The notes beneath the pieces were generated by a model. That model had not been told where the DNA came from. It ran no database searches and worked only from the letters and a program-made list of their open reading frames with translations. The translations under genes and the position numbers were made by a program. Shown one piece after another: positions 27,616 to 36,712 of a DNA stretch of 64,000 nucleotides; position 1 is the stretch's first letter, and the number at the start of each line of letters is the position of its first letter. Source of the stretch: Paenibacillus azoreducens (GTDB taxonomy: Bacteria > Bacillota > Bacilli > Paenibacillales > Paenibacillaceae); assembly GCF_021654775.1 (NCBI RefSeq), contig NZ_AP025343.1, positions 2,261,501 through 2,325,500 of the forward strand, written 5' to 3'.

Positions 27616-27656
27616 CAGCCCTTGCTTCTGTGTAAGCAGAAATAAGGGCTGTTTTA
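27616..27656 (+). terminator. holA terminator
   Basis: CAGCCCTT and AAGGGCTG arms with a 19-base loop containing GCTTCTGTGTAAGC, then TTTT. Confidence 0.75.
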
Positions 27657-27715
27657 TGGTTTATAAGAACGACTTCGCAAAGAAAAATAATCATGTCCTG
27701 CGAATGGGGAGAAAA

Positions 27716-27750
27716 GTCCGGAACCGAATTTTGGTTTCCGGGCTTTTTTA
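27716..27750 (+). terminator. second terminator downstream of holA
   Basis: GTCCGGAACC and GGTTTCCGGGC arms around GAATTTT, followed by six T residues. Confidence 0.75.
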
Positions 27751-27776
27751 GCAGTATAGAATTTATAAGTTTTTTT

Positions 27777-27840
27777 GGGGGTCCCCGCAAAGTATTTGGA
27801 ATAAGCATCGAAGCATAGGCTCCACTTTGTGGGGTTATTT
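27777..27840 (+). repeat. hairpin repeat family 2, copy 2
   Basis: Differs from the copy at 8237-8300 at only a few positions; the arms CCCCGCAAAGT/ACTTTGTGGGG are identical, followed by TTATTTT. Confidence 0.85.
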
Positions 27841-27915
27841 TGGTGCTAAGAAAGCATTAGCAATGCTTAAGGGACTTCCTTCCTAGTATCTATACTAAAC
27901 GGTAAAAATTTTTTG

Positions 27916-27944
27916 TTGAATTTGCATTAATGCAAAACTATTGT
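27916..27944 (+). promoter_or_regulatory. possible promoter of the S8 protease gene
   Basis: TTGAAT (27916-27921), 17 bases, TATTGT (27939-27944). A TTGCATTAATGCAA palindrome lies in the spacer and could be an operator. Confidence 0.3.
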
Positions 27945-28035
27945 ATTAGGGAAACAGATATGATAGATTACAAATGGTTCGAAAAAAAAGCAGATTTCAG
28001 ATTGCTAGAATTCAGACAGTAGGAGGATAACAATT

Positions 28036-31000
28036 TTGTACGGTAAATCGTGGATTCAGAAATTGGTGTTGGCTTTATTCGTTTTTATTTTTACCATCAC
28101 ATCGCCGGCATTGACATTTGCCGCCAGGGATGAAGGGATGGAGTCCGCGGCGGCGCCCGCATTCTCCGGCAGTATAGAGGCGGACAGCTATCGGATTGAT
28201 CCCCGAATCATCGAAGAGTTTCAAAGTAAGAACTATGTGACCTATATTGTAAAAATGGCAGAGCAGTCGGATGTGAATTCAATCTCCCGGAATGCGCTGC
28301 AGTGGTCGTCGTTGAAAGGAGAATCATCAGCAAAGCAAAAAAGAACGGTTCGCAATTTCATCGTGAACTCGCTGATGGATACGGCGGAGCAGACGCAATC
28401 CGGAATTACGCAGGAACTTGAACAGATGGAAGCTTCCGGATTGGTGCGGGATTTCCATCCGTTTTATATTGTCAACGCGATTGCGGTTACAAGTACTAAG
28501 GATGCGATGGAGAAACTGGCCAAACGTCCCGAGGTAGAAAAATTGGTACCAAACAATACATATAAGCTTCAATCCGCTCCGGAACCGAAGTCGTCTTTAA
28601 GCGGTGCGGCACAAGCCGGGGCGGGAAAAGAAGTTCCATGGAATCTGCGCAACATCAGTGCGGAGCAGGCCTGGAAGCTTGGCTTTGACGGGGCTGGAGT
28701 CGTTGTAGCCAACATGGACTCCGGAGTGGATGGCAGCCATCCGGCGCTTAAGCAAAAGTGGAGAGGGCTCGGTAGCCCGAATCCCGAGCTAAGCTGGTAC
28801 GACGCCACCATCGCAACGACAAAGTTCCCAACGGATGGAAATGGCCACGGCACGCATGTCATGGGAACGATGGTTGGCTCCGAAGAGGACGGGAGCAACA
28901 AGATCGGCGTGGCTCCGAGAGCTCAGTGGATTGCGGCCCGGGTGTTCGACTCGAGCGGCGAAACGAGCGACGATGCCCTGATCAAGGCAGGAGAATGGAT
29001 TCTCGCTCCAACCGACAAGCAGGGTAACAAACATCCGGATATGGCGCCGGATGTTGTCAACAATTCATGGGGAAATGTTCCGGCAGGAAAAAACGAATTT
29101 TTCCAGGATATCGTCAAAGCATGGATTGCCGCAGACATCTTTCCGGCATTTTCTGCGGGCAATACGAAGCCGCCCGAAAACAACGGAGGTTCGGGTTCGA
29201 TTACGGCACCCGGAAACTACCCTGAGTCTTTTGCTACGGGAGCGGTGGATATCAACAACTGTTTGGCGAATTTTTCGCTGCAGGGGCCTACTCCTTACGG
29301 GCAAATGAAACCGGAAGTGGTTGCGCCCGGCGTCAATATCCGGTCGGCAGTTCCCGGGGGCGAATATGCGCTGATGAACGGAACGTCGATGGCCAGCCCG
29401 CATACGGCAGGGGTTGCGGCGCTGATCAAGCAGGCTAATCCGGCGTTAAAAGTAAATGAAATAGCGCGAATTTTGAAAAATACCGCCGACTCATTGACGG
29501 ATCAGGGATTCCCGCAGACGCCGAATAATGGCTACGGATGGGGTATCATTAATGCTCTTAGCGCGGTATCCAGCCAAAAGCAAGGTTTGGGAAGCGTTAC
29601 CGGGCAGGTTACGATCGATGGAACCGATACCGGCAGCCCGACCATTGAGCATGAGCCGGTTGAATTGGTGTTCAACATATTGGAAAAAGAAATGTTTGCA
29701 CGGGTCAAAGACGATGTCAGTGTAGACTCCGTAGAATTATATGTACGCGAGAAGGGAAAGGATCAGTGGAACAAACATGTGATGCTCCGTACTTCCGGCA
29801 GCCATCAGAATGGCGTGTACGAGGGCGGCATTCCAGTTGACGAACTTTCGCTTAATGGAATTGAATATTATATTAAAGCGACTGATTTTAGCGGCAACGC
29901 CACTCAGACGGACATTTATCCGGTAAGAGTATCGAAAGGCGTCAAGATCGGTTATACGCAGGATTTTGAAACCTCGATCGAAGGATTCGGCTTTAGCGAT
30001 ACATCAGGGGTGTGGCAATGGGGAGTGCCTACCAGCGGGCCCAAAAAGGCTTTTTCGGGCACGAAGGTCATGGCAACCGTACTGGATGGCAATTACCCGA
30101 ATGGCGCCAATACCTACTTCGAAATGCCCGTGATCGATTTAACGGATAATGAGCATGCGGTGCTTTCATTTACGCACTGGTACAAGCTCGGCGATTGGTG
30201 GAATGCATCATATGATCTGGCAGAGGTGTTTATTGGCGGGAAGAAATCGAATTTCCAGTTCGAAAGGGTAAAAACATATCGGATGAGCAGCACCAAATGG
30301 ACGACGGAATACATCGATCTTTCCCCGTATAAAGGGGATCAGATTTATGTTGTCTTTAACCTGCGGGGAGATTACGGCAGTGACGAGGGCTGGTACATTG
30401 ACGATATTAAAATACAAAGCCCGGATCCTGATCTTCCCGTGGCTCCGAAAATTAAAGTGAGAAGCAATTCTCCAGGCAGAGTGATCCTCGACTTTGACAA
30501 AGAACCATCCGGCAAGCTGAAAGAATATGTGATTTACCGCAAATCGGAGCCGGACGGGGAATTTAAGGAAATCGGCACTACCAATTCCTATAATTACAGA
30601 GATGAACCGCAGCCGCAAAAAGGAACGTATTATTACGCGGTTAAAGCCCGTACGGTAAGCCAGACGATGAGCGAGTTTTCGAATGTCGTATCCTGGACGT
30701 TTACGGGTGGCAAGGAAATTTTTGGCGATGACTTTGAAGGACCGGACAAGGGATGGACTCTCGATGGCTTAGGCGAGGAATGGGAGCGAGGCATTCCGCA
30801 TCCAACGAAGGGACCGAAAAAAGCCGTCTCCGGACAAAATGTTTGGGGAACAAATCTGAGGGGCCCATATGGTGGCAAAGTGAATCAGAGTCTGATTTCA
30901 CCGGAAATCGATTTGACTGAGGCGAAACATGCATCGCTTTATTTCCAACAGTGGCATGAGATTGATGATGGAGATCAAGGCGCCGTTGAAGTGAGCAAGG

Positions 31001-34000
31001 ATAACGGGAAGACATGGAAATCGCTTGCCGTATATCCGAAGCGGGAATACGACGTAAATCATCCGAATAGGTTCTGGTATTTGGAGGAACTGAGTCTCGA
31101 TGATTATGCAGGGGAAAAGATCAAGTTCCGTTTCCGCTTTGAAAGTAAGAACGACTCGACTGACTTCGGATGGTACATTGATGATGTGGAGGTTCGGGAA
31201 ACACCACCGGTAATGAACAGAATCAGTTCGGTCTCTTCATTGGCGGGCAAGTCGAAAGACACGCGCAGCTTAGAAGATAGTCATTCCCGATTGGAGCCGG
31301 AAGAGACGGATCCGCTGCCAACGTTGGATACGCTAAAGGCGGCAAAACGGGAAGCCTTCGTCCATGGAATTCCGGTCCAGCCATCTGCGCTGCAAAGCGT
31401 AAGTTCATCCGGCCTGCCGATTATGGCTGACGTCACCATGCTGGAAACCAAGCGAACGACCCGCTCCGACGCGGGAACCGGACGCTATACGCTGAAACAT
31501 CCTCCCGGAGAGTATACGCTTCAGGTTGAAGCATACGGTTATAAAACCGAGAAGAGAACAGTGAACATAGAAGAAAACCGCCCCTTTACGGCGGATGTTC
31601 ATTTGACGCCGCTTGCCAAAGGCAAGCTTACAGGGAAGGTGACCAATATCGCAACCGGGAAACCGGTCGCAAACGCGTCCGTCAGACTGATGAATGATGC
31701 GCAAGTTGCTCCGGCTGTGACAAACAGCGAAGGAGAATTTGAACTTGAAGCGTATGAAGGGGACTATCAGCTGTCGATTTCTGCCTTGAATTATTTGACG
31801 GTCGAACATCATGTTTCGATGAAGGGAAATGGCACGGTGACTGGCTCTTACGAACTTCATGGTTTTAACGGCGAGACTTCGGACGAGCTTTATTATGATG
31901 ATGGGGTTACCGATAATGCCAAAGCTCTGCCTCTCTCCGGCGATGCCTACGCGGTTCGGATGACTACCAACGGACCTGCGCAGGTGACGGGAGCGCGCTT
32001 CTTATTCTGGAGCCAAGGTTGGCCGAACCCCGGAGGAGACAGATTCAAATATGCCGTTTACGATGCAAACGGGCCGGATGGACTTCCAGGGAAACTGGTA
32101 GCCGGACCATATGAAGGGAAGGCGAACCGTAACGGCGATTGGACAGACGTAGTGATCCATAACCCGGTTATTTTCAACGGCGATTTCTATGTGGCCTATA
32201 TTCAAGAAGGCGTGATGCCGAATGTTCCCGGGATGTCCATGACGAAGACGGAAGGTAAATCCGGACGTTCATGGAAGCAAATCCAAGGAACATGGAGAAA
32301 AGCGGGCAGCGACGACGGCGATTATATGATCCGGGCGAAAGTCGCCAACGTCACGGAAGAGCCAGTGATTACCGAACCTGTTTCCGGAACCGATGTTCAC
32401 GATGCAGAAGTAACAGTGAAAGGTACTTATCCGACAGACGGTACGACGATCCAATTGTATCGCGGGGACGTTCTCGCGGGCTCAGGGGTCGTGGAGAAAG
32501 GAAGATTTGCGATTCCGCTTGTTCTGGAACGGGGAGAGAATCAACTTTTTGCGGTCGCGGAAGCAGATGGACAAGCTACGAGTAAGTCCGCGATCATTAC
32601 CGTGAACTACATTGTTCCAGCACAAGAAGGAGGGATTCAATCGATCGCCGTCACTCCGGGCGAAGTGACATTAAAAGAAGGTGAGCAGTCAACGCTGCAA
32701 GTGACAGCTAACGTGAAAAACGAAAATGGCGATATCGTTCAAATGCCGCTCAAAGACGGTCTTAAGTTCGCGTCTTCGGATAATCAAATTGCAAACGTGG
32801 ATGAAACAGGACGCGTGACGGGAATCAGCGAGGGTACGGCGGTCATCACAGTTACCTACCAGCAATGGAGCGCGCAAGCAACCATCCATGTTGAAAACGA
32901 AGGCGGGCAGCCTGCTGAAGGAGAGGTTCAATCCATCACCGTCGATCCGGACGAAGTGACATTAAAAGAAAGTGAGCAGTCAACGCTGCAAGTGACAGCT
33001 AATGTGAAAAACGAAAATGGCGATATCGTTCAAATGCCGCTCAAAGACGGTCTTGAGTTCGCGTCTTCGGATAATCAAATTGCAAACGTGGATGAAACAG
33101 GACGCGTAACGGGAATCAGTGAGGGTACGGCGGTCATCACAGTCACCTACCAGCAATGGAGCGTGCAAGCAACCATCCATGTTGAAAGCGAAGGCGGGCA
33201 GCCTGCTGAAGGAGAACTTCAATCCATAACGGTACATCCCGATCAGCTTAAGCTTTACGTTGGCGATGCAGAATCGCTTACCGTTACGGCATTAGTGAAT
33301 AAAAATGGAGAAATTCAAAAGGTGCCTGTAACAAACCAGCTGCTGTTTGCATCGTCGGACGATCGCATTGCGAAAGTTGATCGACAGGGGCAGGTATCGG
33401 GACTCAGCGAAGGCATCGTCGAAATTACCGTGGTTTATAAGGATAAGCAAGCAGTCTCCAGAGTAGTTGTTCAGAAGAGACATACCGAACCGACCGAACC
33501 GACCGAACCGTCGACGCCGCCTGGGGGCGATTCGGGCAATACTGGAGGTTCAGGTAATACAGGTAGTTCGGGAAGTACGGGCGGTTCAAACAGCTCAACC
33601 GCTGCAAGCGGTTCGAATAACCCGGCAGCTGCCGGAAAGGAAACTAAAGTTCCGGTAAAAGCTGATGGGAAGGCATTTATTTTGTCGGAGCAAGCTCTGT
33701 ACGGGTCCGGGAAAAAATCGGCCATTGCAGAATTGCAGCCGGAGTGGGTTGATGCACAGCTATCGGGAACCGTTAAAGAGCCGGTCAAGCTGGATTTGAC
33801 GAAAATAAACTTCGGCGATTATGAACATGTAGGTATTAAAATGAATCCGCCGGAAGCGAAAAAAATTCAAAAATCCGGTAGGGCATTTCATATCGAGGGC
33901 GACCATTTCTCGTTGACGATTCCGGAGGAGGCTTTCGTTGACTTCATGACGGACGCTGGTTTCCAATTGAAGATAGCAGCTCAAGCTGCTGCGGAACATC

Positions 34001-34728
34001 GATCAGGGGCGCGGGCAGGATCGAAATCGGCTGGCGGACGAGAAGTGTCAGGACGGGTAATGTTCAGCAATCCAAGCGGCAAATTGACACATTCGGTTAA
34101 TCTACGGCTGAATCTTGATTCCGCTTTGGCAAAAGATCCGCGAAAAGCAGCCACGTATATGCTGGACAGCAAGGGACAATGGATTGTTGCAGGCATATCG
34201 CTTCATTCCGATCAAAGTCTTTCATTGCAAGTTAAACAGCCAGGGACGTTTGTCTTGCAGGAATTTGCACCGACCTTTGCCGATATCGCAACCCACTGGG
34301 GACGGGATGAAATCGAAGTGCTTGCGGCGCAGCATATTTTGAAGGGGACAAGCGAAGGAGTGTTTACGCCGAATGCTCCGGTCACACGGGCCCAATTCAT
34401 GACCATGTTGGACCGTTTAACAGGTGATCAACCGGAGGGTACGGACCGATTCAGCATGCCGGGTGGGCAGGAGGCGCTAACCCGTGCAGAAATGGCAAGC
34501 CTGCTTGTGCAGCGGATTACCGAAGATCAAATTCCTGCCTCGATCCAACTGGATTTCAAAGATCAGGATAAGCTGACGGCTGCCGAAAAATCATCGGTTG
34601 CTTACGCAGTCGAAAAAGGTTGGGTCCAGGGAATGGACGGAAATCGATTTGGCGGCGACCAGACTTCCAACCGTGCGCAAGTGGCAGCCATACTGTATCG
34701 TTATATGAAATCGGTAAACAAGATATAG
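28036..34728 (+). CDS. giant cell-wall S8 serine protease (bacillopeptidase F-like) with SLH anchor
   Basis: 2230 residues. Signal peptide 1-30; prodomain to about 200; subtilisin catalytic domain with D228 (DSG), H271 (GHGTHV), N342 and S451 (GTSMASPH). Then two MAM/immune-inhibitor-A-like jelly rolls (about 637-795 and 895-1058, each ending GWYIDD) around a fibronectin-III-like unit, two carboxypeptidase-regulatory-like units (about 1120-1270), a beta domain (1282-1440), an Ig-like unit, three Big_2 repeats of 97 residues from about 1534, a PTE/GS-rich linker, a ZU5-like domain and three SLH repeats (TRAQ, TRAE, NRAQ) at 2077-2230. It should be secreted and held on the wall by SLH-pyruvylated polymer contacts. 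TTG start after AGGAGGA. Confidence 0.92.
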   Translation: MYGKSWIQKLVLALFVFIFTITSPALTFAARDEGMESAAAPAFSGSIEADSYRIDPRIIEEFQSKNYVTYIVKMAEQSDVNSISRNALQWSSLKGESSAKQKRTVRNFIVNSLMDTAEQTQSGITQELEQMEASGLVRDFHPFYIVNAIAVTSTKDAMEKLAKRPEVEKLVPNNTYKLQSAPEPKSSLSGAAQAGAGKEVPWNLRNISAEQAWKLGFDGAGVVVANMDSGVDGSHPALKQKWRGLGSPNPELSWYDATIATTKFPTDGNGHGTHVMGTMVGSEEDGSNKIGVAPRAQWIAARVFDSSGETSDDALIKAGEWILAPTDKQGNKHPDMAPDVVNNSWGNVPAGKNEFFQDIVKAWIAADIFPAFSAGNTKPPENNGGSGSITAPGNYPESFATGAVDINNCLANFSLQGPTPYGQMKPEVVAPGVNIRSAVPGGEYALMNGTSMASPHTAGVAALIKQANPALKVNEIARILKNTADSLTDQGFPQTPNNGYGWGIINALSAVSSQKQGLGSVTGQVTIDGTDTGSPTIEHEPVELVFNILEKEMFARVKDDVSVDSVELYVREKGKDQWNKHVMLRTSGSHQNGVYEGGIPVDELSLNGIEYYIKATDFSGNATQTDIYPVRVSKGVKIGYTQDFETSIEGFGFSDTSGVWQWGVPTSGPKKAFSGTKVMATVLDGNYPNGANTYFEMPVIDLTDNEHAVLSFTHWYKLGDWWNASYDLAEVFIGGKKSNFQFERVKTYRMSSTKWTTEYIDLSPYKGDQIYVVFNLRGDYGSDEGWYIDDIKIQSPDPDLPVAPKIKVRSNSPGRVILDFDKEPSGKLKEYVIYRKSEPDGEFKEIGTTNSYNYRDEPQPQKGTYYYAVKARTVSQTMSEFSNVVSWTFTGGKEIFGDDFEGPDKGWTLDGLGEEWERGIPHPTKGPKKAVSGQNVWGTNLRGPYGGKVNQSLISPEIDLTEAKHASLYFQQWHEIDDGDQGAVEVSKDNGKTWKSLAVYPKREYDVNHPNRFWYLEELSLDDYAGEKIKFRFRFESKNDSTDFGWYIDDVEVRETPPVMNRISSVSSLAGKSKDTRSLEDSHSRLEPEETDPLPTLDTLKAAKREAFVHGIPVQPSALQSVSSSGLPIMADVTMLETKRTTRSDAGTGRYTLKHPPGEYTLQVEAYGYKTEKRTVNIEENRPFTADVHLTPLAKGKLTGKVTNIATGKPVANASVRLMNDAQVAPAVTNSEGEFELEAYEGDYQLSISALNYLTVEHHVSMKGNGTVTGSYELHGFNGETSDELYYDDGVTDNAKALPLSGDAYAVRMTTNGPAQVTGARFLFWSQGWPNPGGDRFKYAVYDANGPDGLPGKLVAGPYEGKANRNGDWTDVVIHNPVIFNGDFYVAYIQEGVMPNVPGMSMTKTEGKSGRSWKQIQGTWRKAGSDDGDYMIRAKVANVTEEPVITEPVSGTDVHDAEVTVKGTYPTDGTTIQLYRGDVLAGSGVVEKGRFAIPLVLERGENQLFAVAEADGQATSKSAIITVNYIVPAQEGGIQSIAVTPGEVTLKEGEQSTLQVTANVKNENGDIVQMPLKDGLKFASSDNQIANVDETGRVTGISEGTAVITVTYQQWSAQATIHVENEGGQPAEGEVQSITVDPDEVTLKESEQSTLQVTANVKNENGDIVQMPLKDGLEFASSDNQIANVDETGRVTGISEGTAVITVTYQQWSVQATIHVESEGGQPAEGELQSITVHPDQLKLYVGDAESLTVTALVNKNGEIQKVPVTNQLLFASSDDRIAKVDRQGQVSGLSEGIVEITVVYKDKQAVSRVVVQKRHTEPTEPTEPSTPPGGDSGNTGGSGNTGSSGSTGGSNSSTAASGSNNPAAAGKETKVPVKADGKAFILSEQALYGSGKKSAIAELQPEWVDAQLSGTVKEPVKLDLTKINFGDYEHVGIKMNPPEAKKIQKSGRAFHIEGDHFSLTIPEEAFVDFMTDAGFQLKIAAQAAAEHRSGARAGSKSAGGREVSGRVMFSNPSGKLTHSVNLRLNLDSALAKDPRKAATYMLDSKGQWIVAGISLHSDQSLSLQVKQPGTFVLQEFAPTFADIATHWGRDEIEVLAAQHILKGTSEGVFTPNAPVTRAQFMTMLDRLTGDQPEGTDRFSMPGGQEALTRAEMASLLVQRITEDQIPASIQLDFKDQDKLTAAEKSSVAYAVEKGWVQGMDGNRFGGDQTSNRAQVAAILYRYMKSVNKI
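32636..33217 (+). repeat. two near-identical 291-bp tandem repeats coding Big_2 domains
   Basis: Units 32636-32926 and 32927-33217 differ at only a few bases, while the third unit from 33218 is strongly diverged. This indicates a recent in-frame duplication (97 codons) within the protease gene, and copy number may vary between strains. Confidence 0.9.
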
Positions 34729-34785
34729 CAAAATGAAGCGGTAAAAGATATTGTTTGATGTAGGGTTCAATAGTAACGAATAGGA

Positions 34786-34821
34786 AACTCCGCCCAGTCA
34801 TAGGGCGGAGTTGTTGTTTTT
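34786..34821 (+). terminator. protease gene terminator
   Basis: AACTCCGCCC and GGGCGGAGTT arms around AGTCATA, followed by a T-rich tract. Confidence 0.8.
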
Positions 34822-34887
34822 GTGCTTAACGCTTTGGCGACTGCTTATTGTTACGCCAAATGTATCTAAAGGGGCAAAGAAACCACT

Positions 34888-36102
34888 TTAGTGATTTAAC
34901 GTTCTAGAGGATGACGGCGTATCCGTCTGATGACTGAAACGCTGGGACCAGAAGGCCAGCCCCATTGTCAGCAGCAGCAGAATGCCCGTTACCCAAAATA
35001 CGGTATGAATGCTGAACACGCCGCTGATGGCGCCACCTGCGAGCGGGCCGAGCATGCCGCCGAGCTGGTTTGAGGTTTGGCTCAGGCTAAACGCTCTACC
35101 GCGGAATTCGCTTGCGGTTGCACGCACAACCAGGCCATTAAGAGCCGGAAAAACAGCGCAGAAGAAGCAGCCATACAAAAATCTGACGATGGAAAACGCC
35201 CAGATGTTATGAAACGGAATCTGCAGCAGAGAACCGACGCCGCCGGCAAATAGCCCGATCAAGAGCACTTTCTGAAAACCGATTTTATCGGCAAGTTTGC
35301 CCCAGCGCGGGGCAAAGATGATGCTGGCGATGCCGACCAAAGAAAAGATGACTCCGGCCAGAATCGAAGCGTTGGAGGCTGAATGTCCGAACCCTACAAT
35401 ATACAGCGGCAGTACCGGCTCGATGGTCATGACGGAAAACTGCGTAAACATGGTCAAAATCAGCACGACAACAAGCAGTTTATTTTGTGCCGCCACTTTG
35501 ATTGTATTAAATACGGAGACCCGTTCTTTGCCCGGAACGAATTTTTCTTCTTTTACGTACAAGATGACCAGTATGGTCGCAAGGAGACAAAGCACGCCCG
35601 CGCTGGCAAAGGCCATTCGATTGCTAAAGAGCTTAGCCAGAACGCCGCCGATCAGCGGACCCATGATGCTCCCGGTCGCCGTGGCGGTCGACATGGTGGA
35701 AAGGGCATATCCGACTTTATGTTCCGGCGTATTGGTGCCCACAATGGCAATCGCCCCGGGGATAAAACCCGAGAGCAGACCTTGCAGAAGCCGCAAAATA
35801 AGCAGCTGCACCGGACTGGTGACAAAGGAAGTAAGGATATAAATGACGCATAACACGAAGCCGGCGCGAATGATCATCGCTTTGCGGCCGTATTTGTCGC
35901 CGACCGACCCCCAAAACGGAGATGAGATCGCACCGGCCAAAAACGCGCTGCTGAACAGCAGGCCGGACCACATTTCAACGTTTTCGGTGACACCGATTTG
36001 GATCAAAAAGATGGGGAGAAACGGCACCACCATCGAGAAGCTTGAAGATACGATCAAAGAACCGAACCATAACACCCATAAGTTTTTCTTCCAGATTTCC
36101 AT
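34888..36102 (-). CDS. MFS transporter (MdtG/TetA-like drug exporter)
   Basis: 404 residues with twelve hydrophobic helices. The motif A loop between helices 2 and 3 is GSVGDKYGRKAMII, a second basic loop occurs mid-protein (PRWGKLADKIGFQK), and motif C-like GSIMGPLIGG lies in helix 5, which marks drug:H+ antiporters. The RBS is AGGAGG with GAAAGG closer to the start at 36102. It stands alone between the protease and rpsT; the substrate cannot be read from the sequence. Confidence 0.88.
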   Translation of the reverse strand: MEIWKKNLWVLWFGSLIVSSSFSMVVPFLPIFLIQIGVTENVEMWSGLLFSSAFLAGAISSPFWGSVGDKYGRKAMIIRAGFVLCVIYILTSFVTSPVQLLILRLLQGLLSGFIPGAIAIVGTNTPEHKVGYALSTMSTATATGSIMGPLIGGVLAKLFSNRMAFASAGVLCLLATILVILYVKEEKFVPGKERVSVFNTIKVAAQNKLLVVVLILTMFTQFSVMTIEPVLPLYIVGFGHSASNASILAGVIFSLVGIASIIFAPRWGKLADKIGFQKVLLIGLFAGGVGSLLQIPFHNIWAFSIVRFLYGCFFCAVFPALNGLVVRATASEFRGRAFSLSQTSNQLGGMLGPLAGGAISGVFSIHTVFWVTGILLLLTMGLAFWSQRFSHQTDTPSSSRTLNH

Positions 36103-36172
36103 TGCCTTTCGCCAACCTCCTGACTTGTGATGTGGGCTTTTGCAATAAAAATGTATGTACGAGACATTGAAT

Positions 36173-36231
36173 CAAAAAGTCCTGACCAGCTTTATCGGCT
36201 GTTCAGGACTTTTCATTTTTTTTCATCGTAT
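36173..36231 (-). terminator. rpsT terminator (possibly bidirectional)
   Basis: AAGTCCTGA and TCAGGACTT arms around CAGCCGATAAAGCTGG have T tracts on both sides, so it can end rpsT on the minus strand and act on + strand transcripts too. Confidence 0.75.
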
Positions 36232-36243
36232 GGATAGCGCATC

Positions 36244-36516
36244 TTATGCTTGTGCATTCAGAGCGTTAAGTTTTTTCGCCAAGCGGGATTTCTTACGGCT
36301 CGCTGCGTTTTTGTGTACGAGACCTTTGCTTACAGCTTTGTCCAGCTTACGGGAAGCGGCTTGTACTGCAGCTTTTGCAGCTTCAACTTCAGTATTTACC
36401 AGCGCAGTATCGGCAGCTTTAATAGCTGTACGAAGCGCAGACTTTTGGGAAGCATTAAGCGCACGGCGTTTGTCGTTCGTTTTTACGCGTTTAACGGCGG
36501 ATTTAATGTTTGGCAT
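36244..36516 (-). CDS. rpsT: 30S ribosomal protein S20
   Basis: 90 residues, Ala/Lys-rich, starting [15 protein letters not shown] and containing [16 protein letters not shown], typical of bS20. The start at 36516 follows AGGAGGTGAATGCA. It is divergent from gpr, the same arrangement as in B. subtilis. Confidence 0.97.
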   Translation of the reverse strand: MPNIKSAVKRVKTNDKRRALNASQKSALRTAIKAADTALVNTEVEAAKAAVQAASRKLDKAVSKGLVHKNAASRKKSRLAKKLNALNAQA

Positions 36517-36606
36517 TGCATTCACCTCCTGTAAGGCATTCGAATAACTCGAAATGATTCACAACTTAAAATAGTTTAGCATGGGGGTCCACAAAAAGCA
36601 ATACTT

Positions 36607-36640
36607 AAAGAGGTTGTTCAAAAAGTCCGCTTTTGATAAG
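36607..36640 (-). repeat. family-3 repeat end fragment
   Basis: GAGGTTGTTCAAAAAGTCCGC followed by TTTTGATAAG is the reverse complement of the right end of the elements at 57364-57424 and 58571-58979. Only one end is visible here. It abuts the gpr promoter. Confidence 0.65.
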
Positions 36641-36650
36641 AAAACCAATT

Positions 36651-36680
36651 GAATAATTGAAGCGGGCCTCCCGCACACTA
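36651..36680 (+). promoter_or_regulatory. SigF/SigG promoter of gpr
   Basis: GAATA (36651-36655), 18 bases, CACACTA (36674-36680): the -35 is a full match to gHATR and the -10 differs by one base from CATACTA. gpr is forespore-expressed in B. subtilis. Confidence 0.55.
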
Positions 36681-36712
36681 TAAAGAAGAAGGAAAAGGAG
36701 GTTGATTGTGAG

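Larger units (their letters stand above)
27585..28035. other. intergenic region with two terminators, a family-2 repeat and a possible promoter
   Basis: No gene is visible. Two intrinsic terminators in a row (27616-27656, 27716-27750) are followed by family-2 copy 2 and about 190 AT-rich bases leading to the protease gene. Confidence 0.6.

Noticed and set aside
32636..33475. tandem repeats considered as a CRISPR or mobile array
   Set aside because: The units are 291 bases, in frame, and encode Big_2 domains of the protease.
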